Assembly (NCBI RefSeq): GCF_014654675.1
Contig: NZ_BNBC01000056.1
Coordinates: forward strand, 1 to 60,324
Source of the DNA: Streptomyces spiralis
GTDB lineage: Bacteria; Actinomycetota; Actinomycetes; Streptomycetales; Streptomycetaceae
DNA length: 60,324 nucleotides
Direction: 5' to 3'
Shown here: in pieces, positions 49,584-58,583 of the stretch
Layout of the letters: every line of letters starts with the position of its first letter
How positions within the stretch are numbered: position 1 is the stretch's first letter
Made by a program: the position numbers and the translations under genes
Notes under the pieces: generated by a model
The model's database searches: none
What the model was told of the DNA's origin: nothing
What the model saw: only the letters and a program-made list of their open reading frames with translations

Positions 49584-52373
49584 GTGCACGTACCGCACGA
49601 CGACGGCCTGTCGATTCCCGATACCGGGGGAGAAACGGCAGGCACAAACCGTTTTCAGGACTCCGCTCTCGCCGGACGTGGGCCCGAGTTGCTCATCCTG
49701 GACCGCTTCCTCACCAGGGCCGCGCGGGCCGGGGACGTCCTCGTGCTCTCCGGCGACCTGGGCGTCGGCAGAACGGCTCTGGTGCGAGCCACGGTCGGCG
49801 CCGCGCGGCACGGCGGATTCACCGTGGTCGAGATCAGGGGCCACGAGGCGGAGGCCGACGTGCGCGGGGCCGGGCTGGCCCAGGTTCTCGCGCAACTGGG
49901 CGGGGCGACCGGACAGACGGCCGACTCGGGGCAGGGCGACGGTTTCGCCTCCCGTATCGTGGCCGCCGCCCAGGGCCCCGAGGCGGCAGGTCTGACGTTG
50001 CTGGACGCGCTCACGGCGACGTGCGACGGCGGTAGGCCGCTGCTCCTGACACTGGACGACGCACAGTGGTTCGACACCGGATCCCTCGACGCTCTCCTCT
50101 TCTCCATGCGGCGCATGGCTGATCGGCCGGTCGGCCTGCTCATATCGACTCGCAGTGACGACCGGCGGGCGTTCACCGACCGGTTTCCCCTGTTGACGCT
50201 CAGCCCGTTGGACGCCGCCGCGAGCGAACAGCTGCTGCATCGGCGGGAGCAATATCTGCCGCCGCCCCTGGCGAAACGGGTCCTGGCGGAGGCCCAGGGT
50301 TACCCGGCAGGCATCGTCGGGGTGGTCGACGAACTCAAGCGCGCCGGCATACCGGCGGCGTACCTGCTCGCTCCTCGGCTGCCGCTGGGCGAAGCATTGC
50401 AGCGGCGAATCGCTCCTATGCTGGCCGGTGTGTCCGGTCATGCCCGGGCGTTCATGCTGCTGGCGGCCGACGCCCGCACCGACCGCGTCGACATCCTCGT
50501 CAAGGCCGCCGAAATCAGCGGAGCGGACGGCGCCGGGCCGGCTGCGGCCGAGGCGACAGGGCTGATCGACGTCAGCGGAGCGCGGCTGCGCTTCCGGCAC
50601 CCCCTGCTGCGGTCGGCCCTGCACTGGACGTCCTCGTTCGGCGAGCGGAAGCGGGCGAACGTCGCACTGGCGGAACTGCTGACCGACGATCCGTACCGCC
50701 GCGCCCTCCACGTCGCTGCGGTGTCGTCCGCGCCCGACGAAACGACCGCCTCCGCCCTGGAGGACGGAGTGGCGGCGGACTTGCCGGAGGCCGCGGCGGT
50801 CCTGGAGCTGGCCGCTGACCTGAGCCCGGCCCCGGGGGAACGGGCGCGGCGGCTGGTGAAGGCGGCACAGGCCGCCGCCGCCCGCGGGCACGTACGCGGC
50901 ATGAGGCGGCTCGTGGGGCACCTCACGGCCACGCCGGTGCCCCCCTCCCTCGTCGCCGCGGCCACCGCGCTGGAGGCGCGAGTGGCGTACAACAACGACG
51001 GCACCCCGGGACTTGCCGCGACGCTTCTCCTGCGCTCGGCGGCCGCCGACAGTTCTGACTGGCCGCCGCCCTTCGTACCGGTGGCCTGTTCGATGGCGCC
51101 CGCGCTGTGCGTCCCCGCCACGGGTGGAGCACTGCGGCCAAGGCTGGAGGAACTCCTCGGGCAACCGGGACGCGCGGACGACGCGGACCTGCTGTCGACC
51201 CTGAGCTGGGTCGACCCGGTGGCCTACGGACCACGGGCACGCACGCTGCTCGACCGGGCCGTGGCGGAGGCGATGGCGGGCACACCACCCGCCGACGTAG
51301 CACGTACGGTGGCTCTCGTCGTCATGACGACCGGACTCGACGATCCGGTCGCGACCGACCTGATAGGCAGTCAGGCGCTCAACCCTCTCGTGGCGCGGGG
51401 GCACTTCGGTACAGCGATCACCGTCCTCATCCACCTGCAGATCGCCCACGTGAACCTCGGTGACCGTGCCGCGGTCGAGCACGACGCCGAGGTCGGCGGC
51501 TACTGGGCTCGGTCGTCGGAGGACGATCGCGCACTGATGGCGTTCCGGTCCGGTGTAGCCCAGGCCCGCGCGTGGCGTGGGGACGAGAACGGCCACGACA
51601 CCCTCACGGACGAGATCCTCGCCTACTCGCTGCCCCGCCGACTTCAGATGCTCGCGGCCCGAACCCGCTGGTCCCGTGGTCTCATGTCCCTCACCCACGG
51701 TCGTCCGGAAGAGGCCTTCGAGGAGCTGTCCCTAGTGTCGAGGACGGACGGAGACGCCTGGGACCCGATCGTCGCCGGCTGGGCTCTGGGGGACCTGGTG
51801 GCCGCGGCCGTGGCCTCCGGCCGAGGGGCCGAGGTCCGGTCGGATGTGGAGCGGGTCGAGCGCGTGGGCCGGCGCACCGGATCGGCGCTGCTGGAGCAGC
51901 TGGTAGCGCGCTCGTACGCGATGCTGAGTGACGGCGAGGTGGCGGAGCGGCATTTCACCGCGGCGCTGGCACCGGCCGGCGCACCAATGCGGTACGAGCG
52001 GGCGCGCACTCATCTGGCCTTCGGTGAGTGGCTGCGCCGGCAACGGCGCGTACTGGAGGCCCGTACCCATCTCCAGCAGGCGCACGACTCGTTCAACGCC
52101 TTGGGCGCCGACGCCTGGGCGCAGCGAGCCGCCTCGGAGCTGCTGGCCGCCGGGGAGGCCCCGGCGTCCGGTCACCCGGCGTGGGCGGAGCGGTTCAGCC
52201 TCACCCCTCGCGAGGCCGAGGTGGCCCGGCTGGCCGCCGCCGGACTGACGAACCAGCGAATCGGCTGGCACCTCGGTCTGACGCACCGCACGGTCGCCAG
52301 TCATCTGTCGCGGGTCTTCCTCAAGGTGGGAGTGCAGTCGCGCCGGCAGCTGCCCTCGGTACTGCGGCGGTAG
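49584..52373 (+). CDS. LAL-type giant LuxR regulator (LAL-6) with Walker A Lys-to-Arg change
   Basis: A 929-residue AAA-LuxR protein from GTG 49584 (VHVPHDDGLS), set by GGAGGAGG eight bases upstream. The Walker A position reads GDLGVGRT (residues 57-64): Arg63 replaces the invariant Lys of GxxxxGK(S/T). Walker B is LLLTLDDAQWFD. The C-terminal HTH is LTPREAEVARLAAAGLTNQRIGWHLGLTHRTVASHLSRVF. Nucleotide hydrolysis may be lost or changed (inference), unlike the other five LAL proteins here, which keep Lys. The rest of the protein is full length. Confidence 0.9.
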   Translation: MHVPHDDGLSIPDTGGETAGTNRFQDSALAGRGPELLILDRFLTRAARAGDVLVLSGDLGVGRTALVRATVGAARHGGFTVVEIRGHEAEADVRGAGLAQVLAQLGGATGQTADSGQGDGFASRIVAAAQGPEAAGLTLLDALTATCDGGRPLLLTLDDAQWFDTGSLDALLFSMRRMADRPVGLLISTRSDDRRAFTDRFPLLTLSPLDAAASEQLLHRREQYLPPPLAKRVLAEAQGYPAGIVGVVDELKRAGIPAAYLLAPRLPLGEALQRRIAPMLAGVSGHARAFMLLAADARTDRVDILVKAAEISGADGAGPAAAEATGLIDVSGARLRFRHPLLRSALHWTSSFGERKRANVALAELLTDDPYRRALHVAAVSSAPDETTASALEDGVAADLPEAAAVLELAADLSPAPGERARRLVKAAQAAAARGHVRGMRRLVGHLTATPVPPSLVAAATALEARVAYNNDGTPGLAATLLLRSAAADSSDWPPPFVPVACSMAPALCVPATGGALRPRLEELLGQPGRADDADLLSTLSWVDPVAYGPRARTLLDRAVAEAMAGTPPADVARTVALVVMTTGLDDPVATDLIGSQALNPLVARGHFGTAITVLIHLQIAHVNLGDRAAVEHDAEVGGYWARSSEDDRALMAFRSGVAQARAWRGDENGHDTLTDEILAYSLPRRLQMLAARTRWSRGLMSLTHGRPEEAFEELSLVSRTDGDAWDPIVAGWALGDLVAAAVASGRGAEVRSDVERVERVGRRTGSALLEQLVARSYAMLSDGEVAERHFTAALAPAGAPMRYERARTHLAFGEWLRRQRRVLEARTHLQQAHDSFNALGADAWAQRAASELLAAGEAPASGHPAWAERFSLTPREAEVARLAAAGLTNQRIGWHLGLTHRTVASHLSRVFLKVGVQSRRQLPSVLRR

Positions 52374-52587
52374 ACACATCGGCGCCACCGCCCGGGAACG
52401 ACGTAGAGCATCGGGTGCGGGTGGAAGCAGTCAAACAACAGAAGCCGACGGGTGTCCGCCCGGAGCACTCTGAGAGGGAAGCCGCGGGCGGTGCGAAAGC
52501 TGGCCGCGGTGGTCCATCACCGGCCAGTGACGAACGCCTGCCGCACCACGGCACCGTCCCTGCGCCTTACCTCACTTGGAGATTGCC

Positions 52588-53427
52588 GTGCCTTCTCGCC
52601 GAGTCATCACTGCCTCGCTGGCCACCCTCGCGGCCGCCGGTCTTGCCGGCGGCGCACTGTTCACCCCGCTGGCGAGTGCCGAGCCAAGTCAGTCCCACGG
52701 GAAGTCGGCGCCGAAGCCCACCGTCGTCCTGGTCCACGGCGCCTTCGCCGACGCCTCCAGCTGGAACGGTGTCGTCAAGCGCCTCCAGGCCGACGGATAC
52801 CCGGTGAAGGCTCCGGCCAACCCTCTGCGCGACGTGCCCGGTGACGCCGCCTACATCTCCAGCGTCCTCGCCCAGACCGAAGGGCCCATCATCCTGGTCG
52901 GCCACTCCTACGGTGGCGCCGTCATCACGAACGCCGCGGCCAGTGACCCTGACGTCAAGGCTCTGGTGTACATCGCCGCGTACGCCCCGGACGCCGGGGA
53001 GACCGTCGCGCAGCTCGCCGAGCACCCGGTGGAGCACCCCATCGCCCCGCTGCCCGTGGTGCCGAACACCTACCCCGCCCCCGACGGGTCCGCCGGCGTG
53101 GAGCTGACGATCGACCCGACGAAGTACCGCGACACCTTCCTCAGCAACACGGTCTCCCGCGCCACCGCCGCGTCGCTGGCGGTGGCCCAGCGTCCGGTCT
53201 CGGCCGCCGCCCTGAACGGCGAGACGAAGGACCCGGCGTGGAAGAAGCTGCCGTCCTGGTACCTGGTGGCCCGCCAGGACCACGCCATCGGTGCCGACCT
53301 GGAGCGCTTCATGGCCCAGCGCGCCGGTGCGAAGACCGTGGAGGTCAACGGGTCGCACAACGTGATGCTGAACGCACCCGGTGCGGTGACGAACCTCATC
53401 GAGAAGGCCGACAAGGCCACCCGCTGA
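52588..53427 (+). CDS. Exported alpha/beta hydrolase
   Basis: A 279-residue secreted hydrolase. The N-terminus VPSRRVITASLATLAAAG with ASA|EP near residue 31 is a Sec- or Tat-type signal peptide carrying a twin Arg (SRRVITAS). VVLVHGAFADASSWNGV is the oxyanion loop, the nucleophile elbow is VGHSYGGAVI, and GSHNVMLNAPGAV supplies the His. Start GTG 52588 is favoured because GGAG lies six bases upstream; the ATG at 52576 is itself within that site. The substrate is unknown. A perfect terminator follows. Confidence 0.87.
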   Translation: MPSRRVITASLATLAAAGLAGGALFTPLASAEPSQSHGKSAPKPTVVLVHGAFADASSWNGVVKRLQADGYPVKAPANPLRDVPGDAAYISSVLAQTEGPIILVGHSYGGAVITNAAASDPDVKALVYIAAYAPDAGETVAQLAEHPVEHPIAPLPVVPNTYPAPDGSAGVELTIDPTKYRDTFLSNTVSRATAASLAVAQRPVSAAALNGETKDPAWKKLPSWYLVARQDHAIGADLERFMAQRAGAKTVEVNGSHNVMLNAPGAVTNLIEKADKATR

Positions 53428-53464
53428 CCTCACCGCGAGATCAGCGACAGGGACCTGCCACACG

Positions 53465-53496
53465 GGATGCCCCGCAGCGTGCGCTGCGGGGCATCC
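53465..53496 (+). terminator. Terminator after the exported hydrolase
   Basis: A perfect 14-bp stem (53465-53478 with 53483-53496) with a 4-nt loop. Confidence 0.85.
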
Positions 53497-53653
53497 GCCG
53501 TCGCGCACCGCACCGTCCGCCGCCGACCGGAGTGCCCGTTAGGACACGTATCCCGCCTGTCCGCGCAGGTTCTCGCCTCCGTCAGGCTCGTCCGACGGAC
53601 GTACCGCCTACGATGCCTGGCGTCCGGCCGTCGCTTCCCGGGAGCACCTCACG

Positions 53654-54169
53654 ATGGGTCAGCTCTACTCACACCGAGACGCCTCCCCGCGGGTGGCGCC
53701 CTCGGCTCTTCTGTTCCCCAGCGCGGAACTGGTCGGTGACGTGGTCGTCGGTGAGGGGACGGTCATCGGTGCCGGGGCCCGGGCCATCGGAAATCGGCAG
53801 AACGGGGTCCGGATCGGAGGCGGAGTCGTCATCTCGGCGAACGCGGTGCTGCATGCCGCGGCGGGCAGCGAACTGGTCATCGAGGATGATGTGGTGATCG
53901 GGCCGGGTGTGGTACTCATCGGCTGCCACATCGAGCACGGCACCGTGGTGGAGGCTGGCTCCCTCGTCGACACCCGCAGTCACATCGGTGCCGACAGCTT
54001 CGTCAGTGCGGGTGCCCGGGTGACACGTGGCTGTGTGTTCCCGCCCCGGTCCGTCCTGGACGGCTTCCCCGCGGACGTGATGGGGCGGCTCAAGGCTCCT
54101 CCGCCCCGTCCGGACTGGGTGTTCGACGGCAGGGACATGGCGACGCTGCGGGTAATCGACACCGTGTAG
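53654..54169 (+). CDS. Gamma-carbonic-anhydrase-like left-handed beta-helix protein
   Basis: A 171-residue hexapeptide-repeat protein. Repeats such as LVGDVVVGEGTVIG, VVISANAVLHAA and VVIGPGVVLIGCHIEHGTVVEAGSLV form the beta-helix. GCHIEHG carries one putative metal His; other expected ligands are weak, so enzymatic carbonic anhydrase activity is uncertain. The C-terminus PPPRPDWVFDGRDMATLRVIDT is a short helix tail. It could also be an acyltransferase-like structural protein. No clear neighbour links it to a pathway. Confidence 0.72.
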   Translation: MGQLYSHRDASPRVAPSALLFPSAELVGDVVVGEGTVIGAGARAIGNRQNGVRIGGGVVISANAVLHAAAGSELVIEDDVVIGPGVVLIGCHIEHGTVVEAGSLVDTRSHIGADSFVSAGARVTRGCVFPPRSVLDGFPADVMGRLKAPPPRPDWVFDGRDMATLRVIDTV

Positions 54170-54234
54170 GCCCTGCGCTCATCATTCCGTCGGCATGTCG
54201 GCTTCCCTTCCAGGTTCCGGCGCTGAATCCCGCT

Positions 54235-55206
54235 GTGAACAGGCCTCGTACTCTGATCGTCGGAGCCGGAATGTCCGGCCTGGCACTGGCCAAGTCTCCG
54301 CTGGACCGAGGGCTCCCGGTGGACGTCGTCAAACGCCGTGCCGAGGATGAGCAGGCCGCCCTGGGTGCCGGTCTCTACCTTCCGGCGAAAACCGTCCGCG
54401 CGCTGCCGAGTATCGGCGTGGGGGACGCGGTGGCCGAGCTCGCGGAGCCCGTGTCACGGCAGCGGCTCCACGACCACCGCGGGCGCCTGCTCGCCGAATT
54501 CGGTGTGGACCGGACTGGGGCGATGTCGGTCCTTGACTGGCGATCCCAGACCGTGGCCTTCGCGGACGGCACCACCGAGGCGCACGACCTGGTGGTGGGC
54601 GCGGACGGCATCGACTCCGCCGTGCGGCGCTCCCTGTTCGGCGGCCCGGCGCCGCGCTTCCTGGGCCAGCTGTGCTGGCGGTTCATCGCCGAAGACGTGA
54701 CGTCCGGCATCACCGACTGGACCGCGCACCTGGGTACAAAAGGCCGTACCTCCCTGACCGTTCAGCTCGGCGCCGGCCGCGTCTACTGCTATGCCGACAT
54801 CAACAGTCCCGTCCCCGCCGCTCCAGCCGGCGACCGGCGCACGCTCTTCGCGGACTTCGGCGGCCCTGTCCCTCGCCTGCTGGAAACGGGGCGCGATGCT
54901 CACTTCGCCGCACTGCGCGAGAGCGTGAACAGGGTCTGGACGCGTCCGGGCGTTGCCCTCGTCAGTGATGCCGCGATTTCACTCTCCTCCGCACGACCTG
55001 CCCTGACAGGTGTTGCTGGCGGCGGTGGAACAGACCGGCCAGGAGGTGTTCCCCCGCTTCCGTCCCCCGGGATCGTTGAGCCGGTGGGGCACAGGAAGAG
55101 GGCCACACCCCGCCATGAGGTGTCGCCCTCCGCTCCGGTTCGTCCGGTCGCTGTCCGCACCGCGCTGGCGGCCGTCGGTTCAGGAGAGGTAGTGCTCCAC
55201 TTGTGA
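54235..55206 (+). pseudogene. FAD-dependent monooxygenase remnant
   Basis: The N-terminus PRTLIVGAGMSGLALAKSPLDRG is the FAD loop of a PHBH-type monooxygenase, and DGTTEAHDLVVGADGIDSAVRRSLFGG is the conserved DG motif. Between them, after the GRLLAEF segment, about 50-60 residues usually present are missing (GAMSVLDWRSQTV joins directly to FADGTTE). At the C-terminus the GDAAH motif is changed to SDAAISLSS and the remaining reading frame is unrelated. The last bases overlap DUF2630 on the other strand. It is best seen as a decayed gene with an internal deletion and C-terminal damage; one long frame stays open by chance. Confidence 0.75.
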
Positions 55207-55443
55207 GGCCGGCCGCACGTGTGCCTCTTCCGGATCCTGCCCCGCCGTGATCCGGGCTCGCCGCTGGCGCAGCAGGTCCCAGCACTGATCGAGTTCGGTC
55301 TCCAACCGGGCCAGGCGCTCGTGCTCAGTCGATCGGTCGATAGTGTGCTGCGTCAGGCGGTCACGCAGGTCCCGCTCCTGACTGATCATTTCCGTGATGC
55401 GGCCGAGGATCTGCTTCTCGGCCTCGGCTTCGGATCCCGACAT
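55180..55443 (-). CDS. DUF2630 family protein
   Basis: An 87-residue protein from MSGSEAEAEKQILGRITEMI. The family block is clear: HERLARLETELDQCWDLLRQRRARITAGQDPEEAHVRPASQVEHYLS. The charged alpha-helical N-terminal half suggests a coiled coil. The function is unknown. Start ATG 55443 is used; the longer upstream frame lacks homology. It has an AGTC-box promoter (55511-55553). Confidence 0.88.
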   Translation of the reverse strand: MSGSEAEAEKQILGRITEMISQERDLRDRLTQHTIDRSTEHERLARLETELDQCWDLLRQRRARITAGQDPEEAHVRPASQVEHYLS

Positions 55444-55510
55444 GGTTGGCTCCCTGGACAACGTGTGACGTCTCGGCGGATCCGGCACGCCTGCCGGTCC
55501 CGCCACGGCA

Positions 55511-55553
55511 ACTCTCGCGTACTGAACCGCGGCCCCGCATCAGTCGGATGACT
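55511..55553 (-). promoter_or_regulatory. AGTC-box promoter of the DUF2630 gene
   Basis: An exact copy AGTC-ATCC-GAC-T-GATG on the minus strand at 55553-55538, with CGAGAGT at 55517-55511. Confidence 0.6.
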
Positions 55554-55582
55554 GTGCCCACGGCCATCGGCACACCGCAGGT

Positions 55583-56971
55583 TCAGTCGGTCCAGGCGTT
55601 GAACAGCATGTTCAGCCCCTCCGCCATGGTGGGGTGGGCGATAATCGAGTCCCTGAGCATCGTGTACGGGGCGCCCGTCAGCATGGCGGTCTGCACCACG
55701 GTCAGCACCTCGGAGGCGTCCGGACCGAGCAGGGCCACGCCCAGGATCCGGTCGCTGTCCCGGTCGACGACGGCCTTCCAGACCCCCCGGGTGTCCCGCA
55801 GCGTGCGGGCGCGTGGAATGGCAGCGACCGGCATGCGCGCGATACGCACGTCGTGGCCCGCTGCCCGGGCCTCGGTCTCGGTCATACCTACCCGGGCCAG
55901 CTCGGGGGTGGTGAACAGGTTCCAGGGCACCAGCCGCCCTGTGGTCCGCCGGTCCCCGCCCGTGATGTTCGCCTTGACGACGCGGTAGTCGTCGAGCGAG
56001 ACGTGTGTGAATTGGGGGCTGCCCGCGACGTCGCCCACCGCCCACGTGCGCGGCGCCGACGTCGCCAGCCGGTCGTCGACCTCCACGAACCCGCGGGCAT
56101 CCGTCCGCACGCCTGCCGCATCGAGGCCCAGTTCCTTGGTCACCGGCTCACGGCCGACGGCCACCAGCACGTCCGTGCCGGTCACCTCCGTCCCGCAGCT
56201 CAGCCGCACGGTCACGCCGGACGGGCCGCGCGAGACCTCGGTGATGGTGACACCCATGTGGAGACGCACGCCGGCGTCCGCGAGGAACCCTGCCACCGCC
56301 TCCGAGACGTCCGGGTCCTCCCGGGGCAGAACCCGCTGACCGCGGTGCAGCAACGTGACCCGACTGCCGAACGCGGCGAACATCTGGGCGAACTCCAGCC
56401 CGACATAGCCACCGCCGATCATTACCAGGTGCTCGGGGATGCGGTCCAGGTGCAGCAGCGTCTCGCTGGTGAGAGGCTCGGCCTCGGCGATGCCGGGGAT
56501 GTCGGGCATCCCAGGGACCGTGCCGGTGTTGATCACGACGTCCTTGCCGCGCAGGAGTCGGGTGCCGCCGTCGTCCAGGTCGATCCGCACGGTGCGTTCA
56601 CCGGTGAAGCGGGCGGTCCCCAGAATGAAATCCATGCCACTGTCGAGGAACTGGCGGTGGTTGAGATCGACCATCCCCGCCACGACGCCCTCCTTGTGCT
56701 CGCGCAGGAGGGCCAGGTCAGCCACGGGCTTGTCGGTGCGGATGCCGACCTGCTCAGCCCGGCTCAGGCTGTCGAGGAGCCTGGCACTGGTCACCAGGGT
56801 CTTGGTGGGGATGCAGGCCACGTTGATACACGTACCGCCGATCATGCCGCGCTCCACCATGGCCACCCGCCCGCCGCCGCGGGCGATGTCCATGGCGAGC
56901 GTCTTCCCGCCCTTTCCCCCTCCGACGACGAGGAGGTCCACGTCTTCCACGCCGGTGTCTGCCTGCGCCAT
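55583..56971 (-). CDS. MerA/dihydrolipoamide-dehydrogenase-like flavin disulfide reductase
   Basis: A 462-residue flavoprotein. DLLVVGGGKGGKTLAMDIA binds FAD, the redox pair is C-x4-C in GGTCINVACIPTK, IGGGYVGLEFAQMFAAFG binds NAD(P), TWAVGDVAG is the second FAD contact and IIAHPTMAEGLN holds the catalytic His-Pro. A paralogue by fold lies at 27840. No second MerA mercury-binding domain or N-terminal HMA domain is present, so it is not a typical mercuric reductase; the substrate is unknown. Start ATG 56971 follows GGAG. Confidence 0.9.
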   Translation of the reverse strand: MAQADTGVEDVDLLVVGGGKGGKTLAMDIARGGGRVAMVERGMIGGTCINVACIPTKTLVTSARLLDSLSRAEQVGIRTDKPVADLALLREHKEGVVAGMVDLNHRQFLDSGMDFILGTARFTGERTVRIDLDDGGTRLLRGKDVVINTGTVPGMPDIPGIAEAEPLTSETLLHLDRIPEHLVMIGGGYVGLEFAQMFAAFGSRVTLLHRGQRVLPREDPDVSEAVAGFLADAGVRLHMGVTITEVSRGPSGVTVRLSCGTEVTGTDVLVAVGREPVTKELGLDAAGVRTDARGFVEVDDRLATSAPRTWAVGDVAGSPQFTHVSLDDYRVVKANITGGDRRTTGRLVPWNLFTTPELARVGMTETEARAAGHDVRIARMPVAAIPRARTLRDTRGVWKAVVDRDSDRILGVALLGPDASEVLTVVQTAMLTGAPYTMLRDSIIAHPTMAEGLNMLFNAWTD

Positions 56972-57006
56972 GTCCTGCTCCTTCACCACAAATTCCGTAC
57001 CTCTCC

Positions 57007-57048
57007 AGCCTCGGCCGTCGGCCCGTCGACCGCATCCGTCAGACAACT
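57007..57048 (-). promoter_or_regulatory. AGTC-box promoter of the MerA/Lpd-like reductase
   Basis: The near copy AGTT-GTCT-GAC-G-GATG on the minus strand at 57048-57033, with CGAGGCT at 57013-57007 (one base closer than in most copies). Confidence 0.5.
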
Positions 57049-57140
57049 GTGCGGACCACCACACGGGCAGTGAACGCATCATCGCGTGCCCGGGAGGAAG
57101 GACCCTCCGGACACGCGACATTCCACCTTGTGAGGGCGGG

Positions 57141-57758
57141 TCAGGCGGCCAGTCCGGCCTTCAGCGCGCCGGCGATCTGGACCACGCGCTCGGCCTGGTG
57201 CCGCGCGGCGTTGCGGGTCTCGTCACCGATCGGGTTGTTGCCCTGGCCGTCCACGTGCGACGTGCCGTAGGGGTTGCCGTCCACGAACTTGACGGGGTCG
57301 GTGTAGCCGGGCGACACAACCAGGCCGCCGAAGTGGTGGATCGAGTTGTAGAGCGCCAGCAGCGTCGACTCCTGGCCACCGTGGGTGGTCGCCGTCGTGA
57401 CGAAGCCGCTGTACACCTTGTTCGCCAGCTTGCCCTGCGCCCAGAGGCCACCGAGCGTGTCGAGGAACTGCTTGAGCTGGGAGGACACGTTGCCGAAGCG
57501 CGTGGGCGTGCCGAGGATGACGGCGTCCGCCCACTCCACGTCATCCGGCGTGGCGACGGGGACGCCGGCACTGGCGGCCGCGTGCGCGGCCCATGCCTCG
57601 TTGGAGGCGATGGCGGCTTCCGGCGCGAGTTCGGCGGCCTTCAGCAGGCGGACCTCGGCTCCCGCCTTGGTCGCCGCGTCGGAGATCTCCTTGGCGATCT
57701 CCGCGCTGAAGCCGGTGGACGAGTAGTAGATGACGGCGACCTTGACCGTGGGGCTCAC
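57141..57758 (-). CDS. wrbA: NAD(P)H:quinone oxidoreductase WrbA
   Basis: A 205-residue flavodoxin-fold protein. VAVIYYSSTGFSAEIAKEI is the FMN phosphate loop, GTPTRFGNVSSQLKQFLDTLGGLW and TTHGGQESTLLALYNSIHHFG are diagnostic of type IV quinone oxidoreductases. It reduces quinones by two electrons, avoiding semiquinone radicals. Start GTG 57758 is chosen because AGGAG lies seven bases upstream. It is divergent from the WhiB gene, with two facing AGTC-boxes between them. Confidence 0.93.
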   Translation of the reverse strand: MSPTVKVAVIYYSSTGFSAEIAKEISDAATKAGAEVRLLKAAELAPEAAIASNEAWAAHAAASAGVPVATPDDVEWADAVILGTPTRFGNVSSQLKQFLDTLGGLWAQGKLANKVYSGFVTTATTHGGQESTLLALYNSIHHFGGLVVSPGYTDPVKFVDGNPYGTSHVDGQGNNPIGDETRNAARHQAERVVQIAGALKAGLAA

Positions 57759-57824
57759 GAGCGGACTCCTTTTCCAGAGCGTCGGCGCGCCGGCACGTGA
57801 TCGACACCGACGCTGTCGTCCTAG

Positions 57825-57867
57825 ATGCTCGTGGAGCGGTGGGGGACCCCACATCTGTCATTCGACT
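57825..57867 (-). promoter_or_regulatory. AGTC-box promoter of wrbA
   Basis: An exact copy AGTC-GAAT-GAC-A-GATG on the minus strand at 57867-57852, with CGAGCAT at 57831-57825. Confidence 0.6.
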
Positions 57868-57893
57868 CAACGTCCATCCGTGCTGCATCCGTC

Positions 57894-57935
57894 AGTCAGG
57901 CGACGGATGTGCGCGCTCTCTGAGCGGCGCACTCT
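57894..57935 (+). promoter_or_regulatory. AGTC-box promoter of the WhiB gene
   Basis: An exact copy AGTC-AGGC-GAC-G-GATG at 57894-57909, with CACTCT at 57930-57935. It is 26 bp from the wrbA copy and oppositely oriented. Confidence 0.6.
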
Positions 57936-57979
57936 CTGTCGACAACACCCGTGGAACCGATCGGGAGGGGAGCTGAGCC

Positions 57980-58252
57980 ATGCCCAGACCACCCAGCTAT
58001 GCAGTCCGTATCAAGCCCGTGGGCGACCTATGGGACTGGCAACGTGTCGCCGCCTGCCGCGGCATGGACAGCTCCGTCTTTTACTCACCAACGGGTGAGC
58101 GCGGTCGTCTCCGGAAGGAACGCGAGGAGCGCGCACGCCGTGTGTGCGAGGGCTGCCCGGTCCGGGAGCAGTGTGCGCGGATGGCGTTGGAGACACGGGA
58201 GCACTACGGCGTGTGGGGCGGCCTGTCCGAGGCCGACCGCAGCCGCAGATGA
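57980..58252 (+). CDS. WhiB-family iron-sulfur regulator
   Basis: A 90-residue WhiB-like protein. Cluster cysteines are at 26, 56, 59 and 65 (AACRG, CEGC, QC), and the GVWGG turn is at 77-81, followed by a basic tail DRSRR. Wbl proteins bind a 4Fe-4S cluster sensitive to oxygen or NO and act with the housekeeping sigma factor. The subfamily (WhiB1, WblA and so on) cannot be assigned by eye. GGGAGG precedes the ATG. Its AGTC-box places it in the same regulon as the redox enzymes, so it may be a regulator, a target, or both. Confidence 0.92.
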   Translation: MPRPPSYAVRIKPVGDLWDWQRVAACRGMDSSVFYSPTGERGRLRKEREERARRVCEGCPVREQCARMALETREHYGVWGGLSEADRSRR

Positions 58253-58389
58253 CCGAAGCCACCCGCCCCCTCGTGCCCTGTCGGTCGGGTCAGCGGCGTG
58301 TTACCCACCCCGCATCGGGGAACCCGGCGCTCAGGCAGGGTGGCCACGCGGAACGGGCGCTGTGGTTTCGCGGTTCGGCCAAGAGCCGC

Positions 58390-58432
58390 GGCCGCCTCCC
58401 GCCGCCTCCAGCAATCGCGGCGGGAGGCGGCC
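58390..58432. terminator. Strong bidirectional terminator between WhiB and HAD genes
   Basis: A perfect 16-bp stem (58390-58405 with 58417-58432) with an 11-nt loop, between convergent genes. The rest of 58253-58583 holds no gene. Confidence 0.85.
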
Positions 58433-58583
58433 GTCCAGCCCGCCAGCGAGCCGCTGGGGGCTCTGGGGCCGGTGTGGAGAGCGGTGGGTGTCCGGCTCAC
58501 CTGCGGGAACGGACCGCGCATGGTTGCCGGACTGCCGAGGCCCTGTCACCGTCCCCTTGGCGCGGGTCCTCTCCATCCGCTGA

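Noticed and set aside
49431..51698. A 755-residue open frame opposite LAL-6
   Set aside because: Shadow frame; LAL-6 has all domain motifs.
52298..52315. CATCTGTC inside the LAL-6 HTH
   Set aside because: Lies in coding sequence; the reverse strand lacks the AGTC arm and no gene follows.
53585..53610. Possible AGTC-box before the gamma-carbonic-anhydrase-like gene
   Set aside because: The left part reads GCTC and the right part GGACG; no hexamer at the expected distance.
57884..57899. A further minus-strand GAC-GGATG upstream of the wrbA box
   Set aside because: It lacks the AGTC arm and overlaps the WhiB box; treated as part of that pair.
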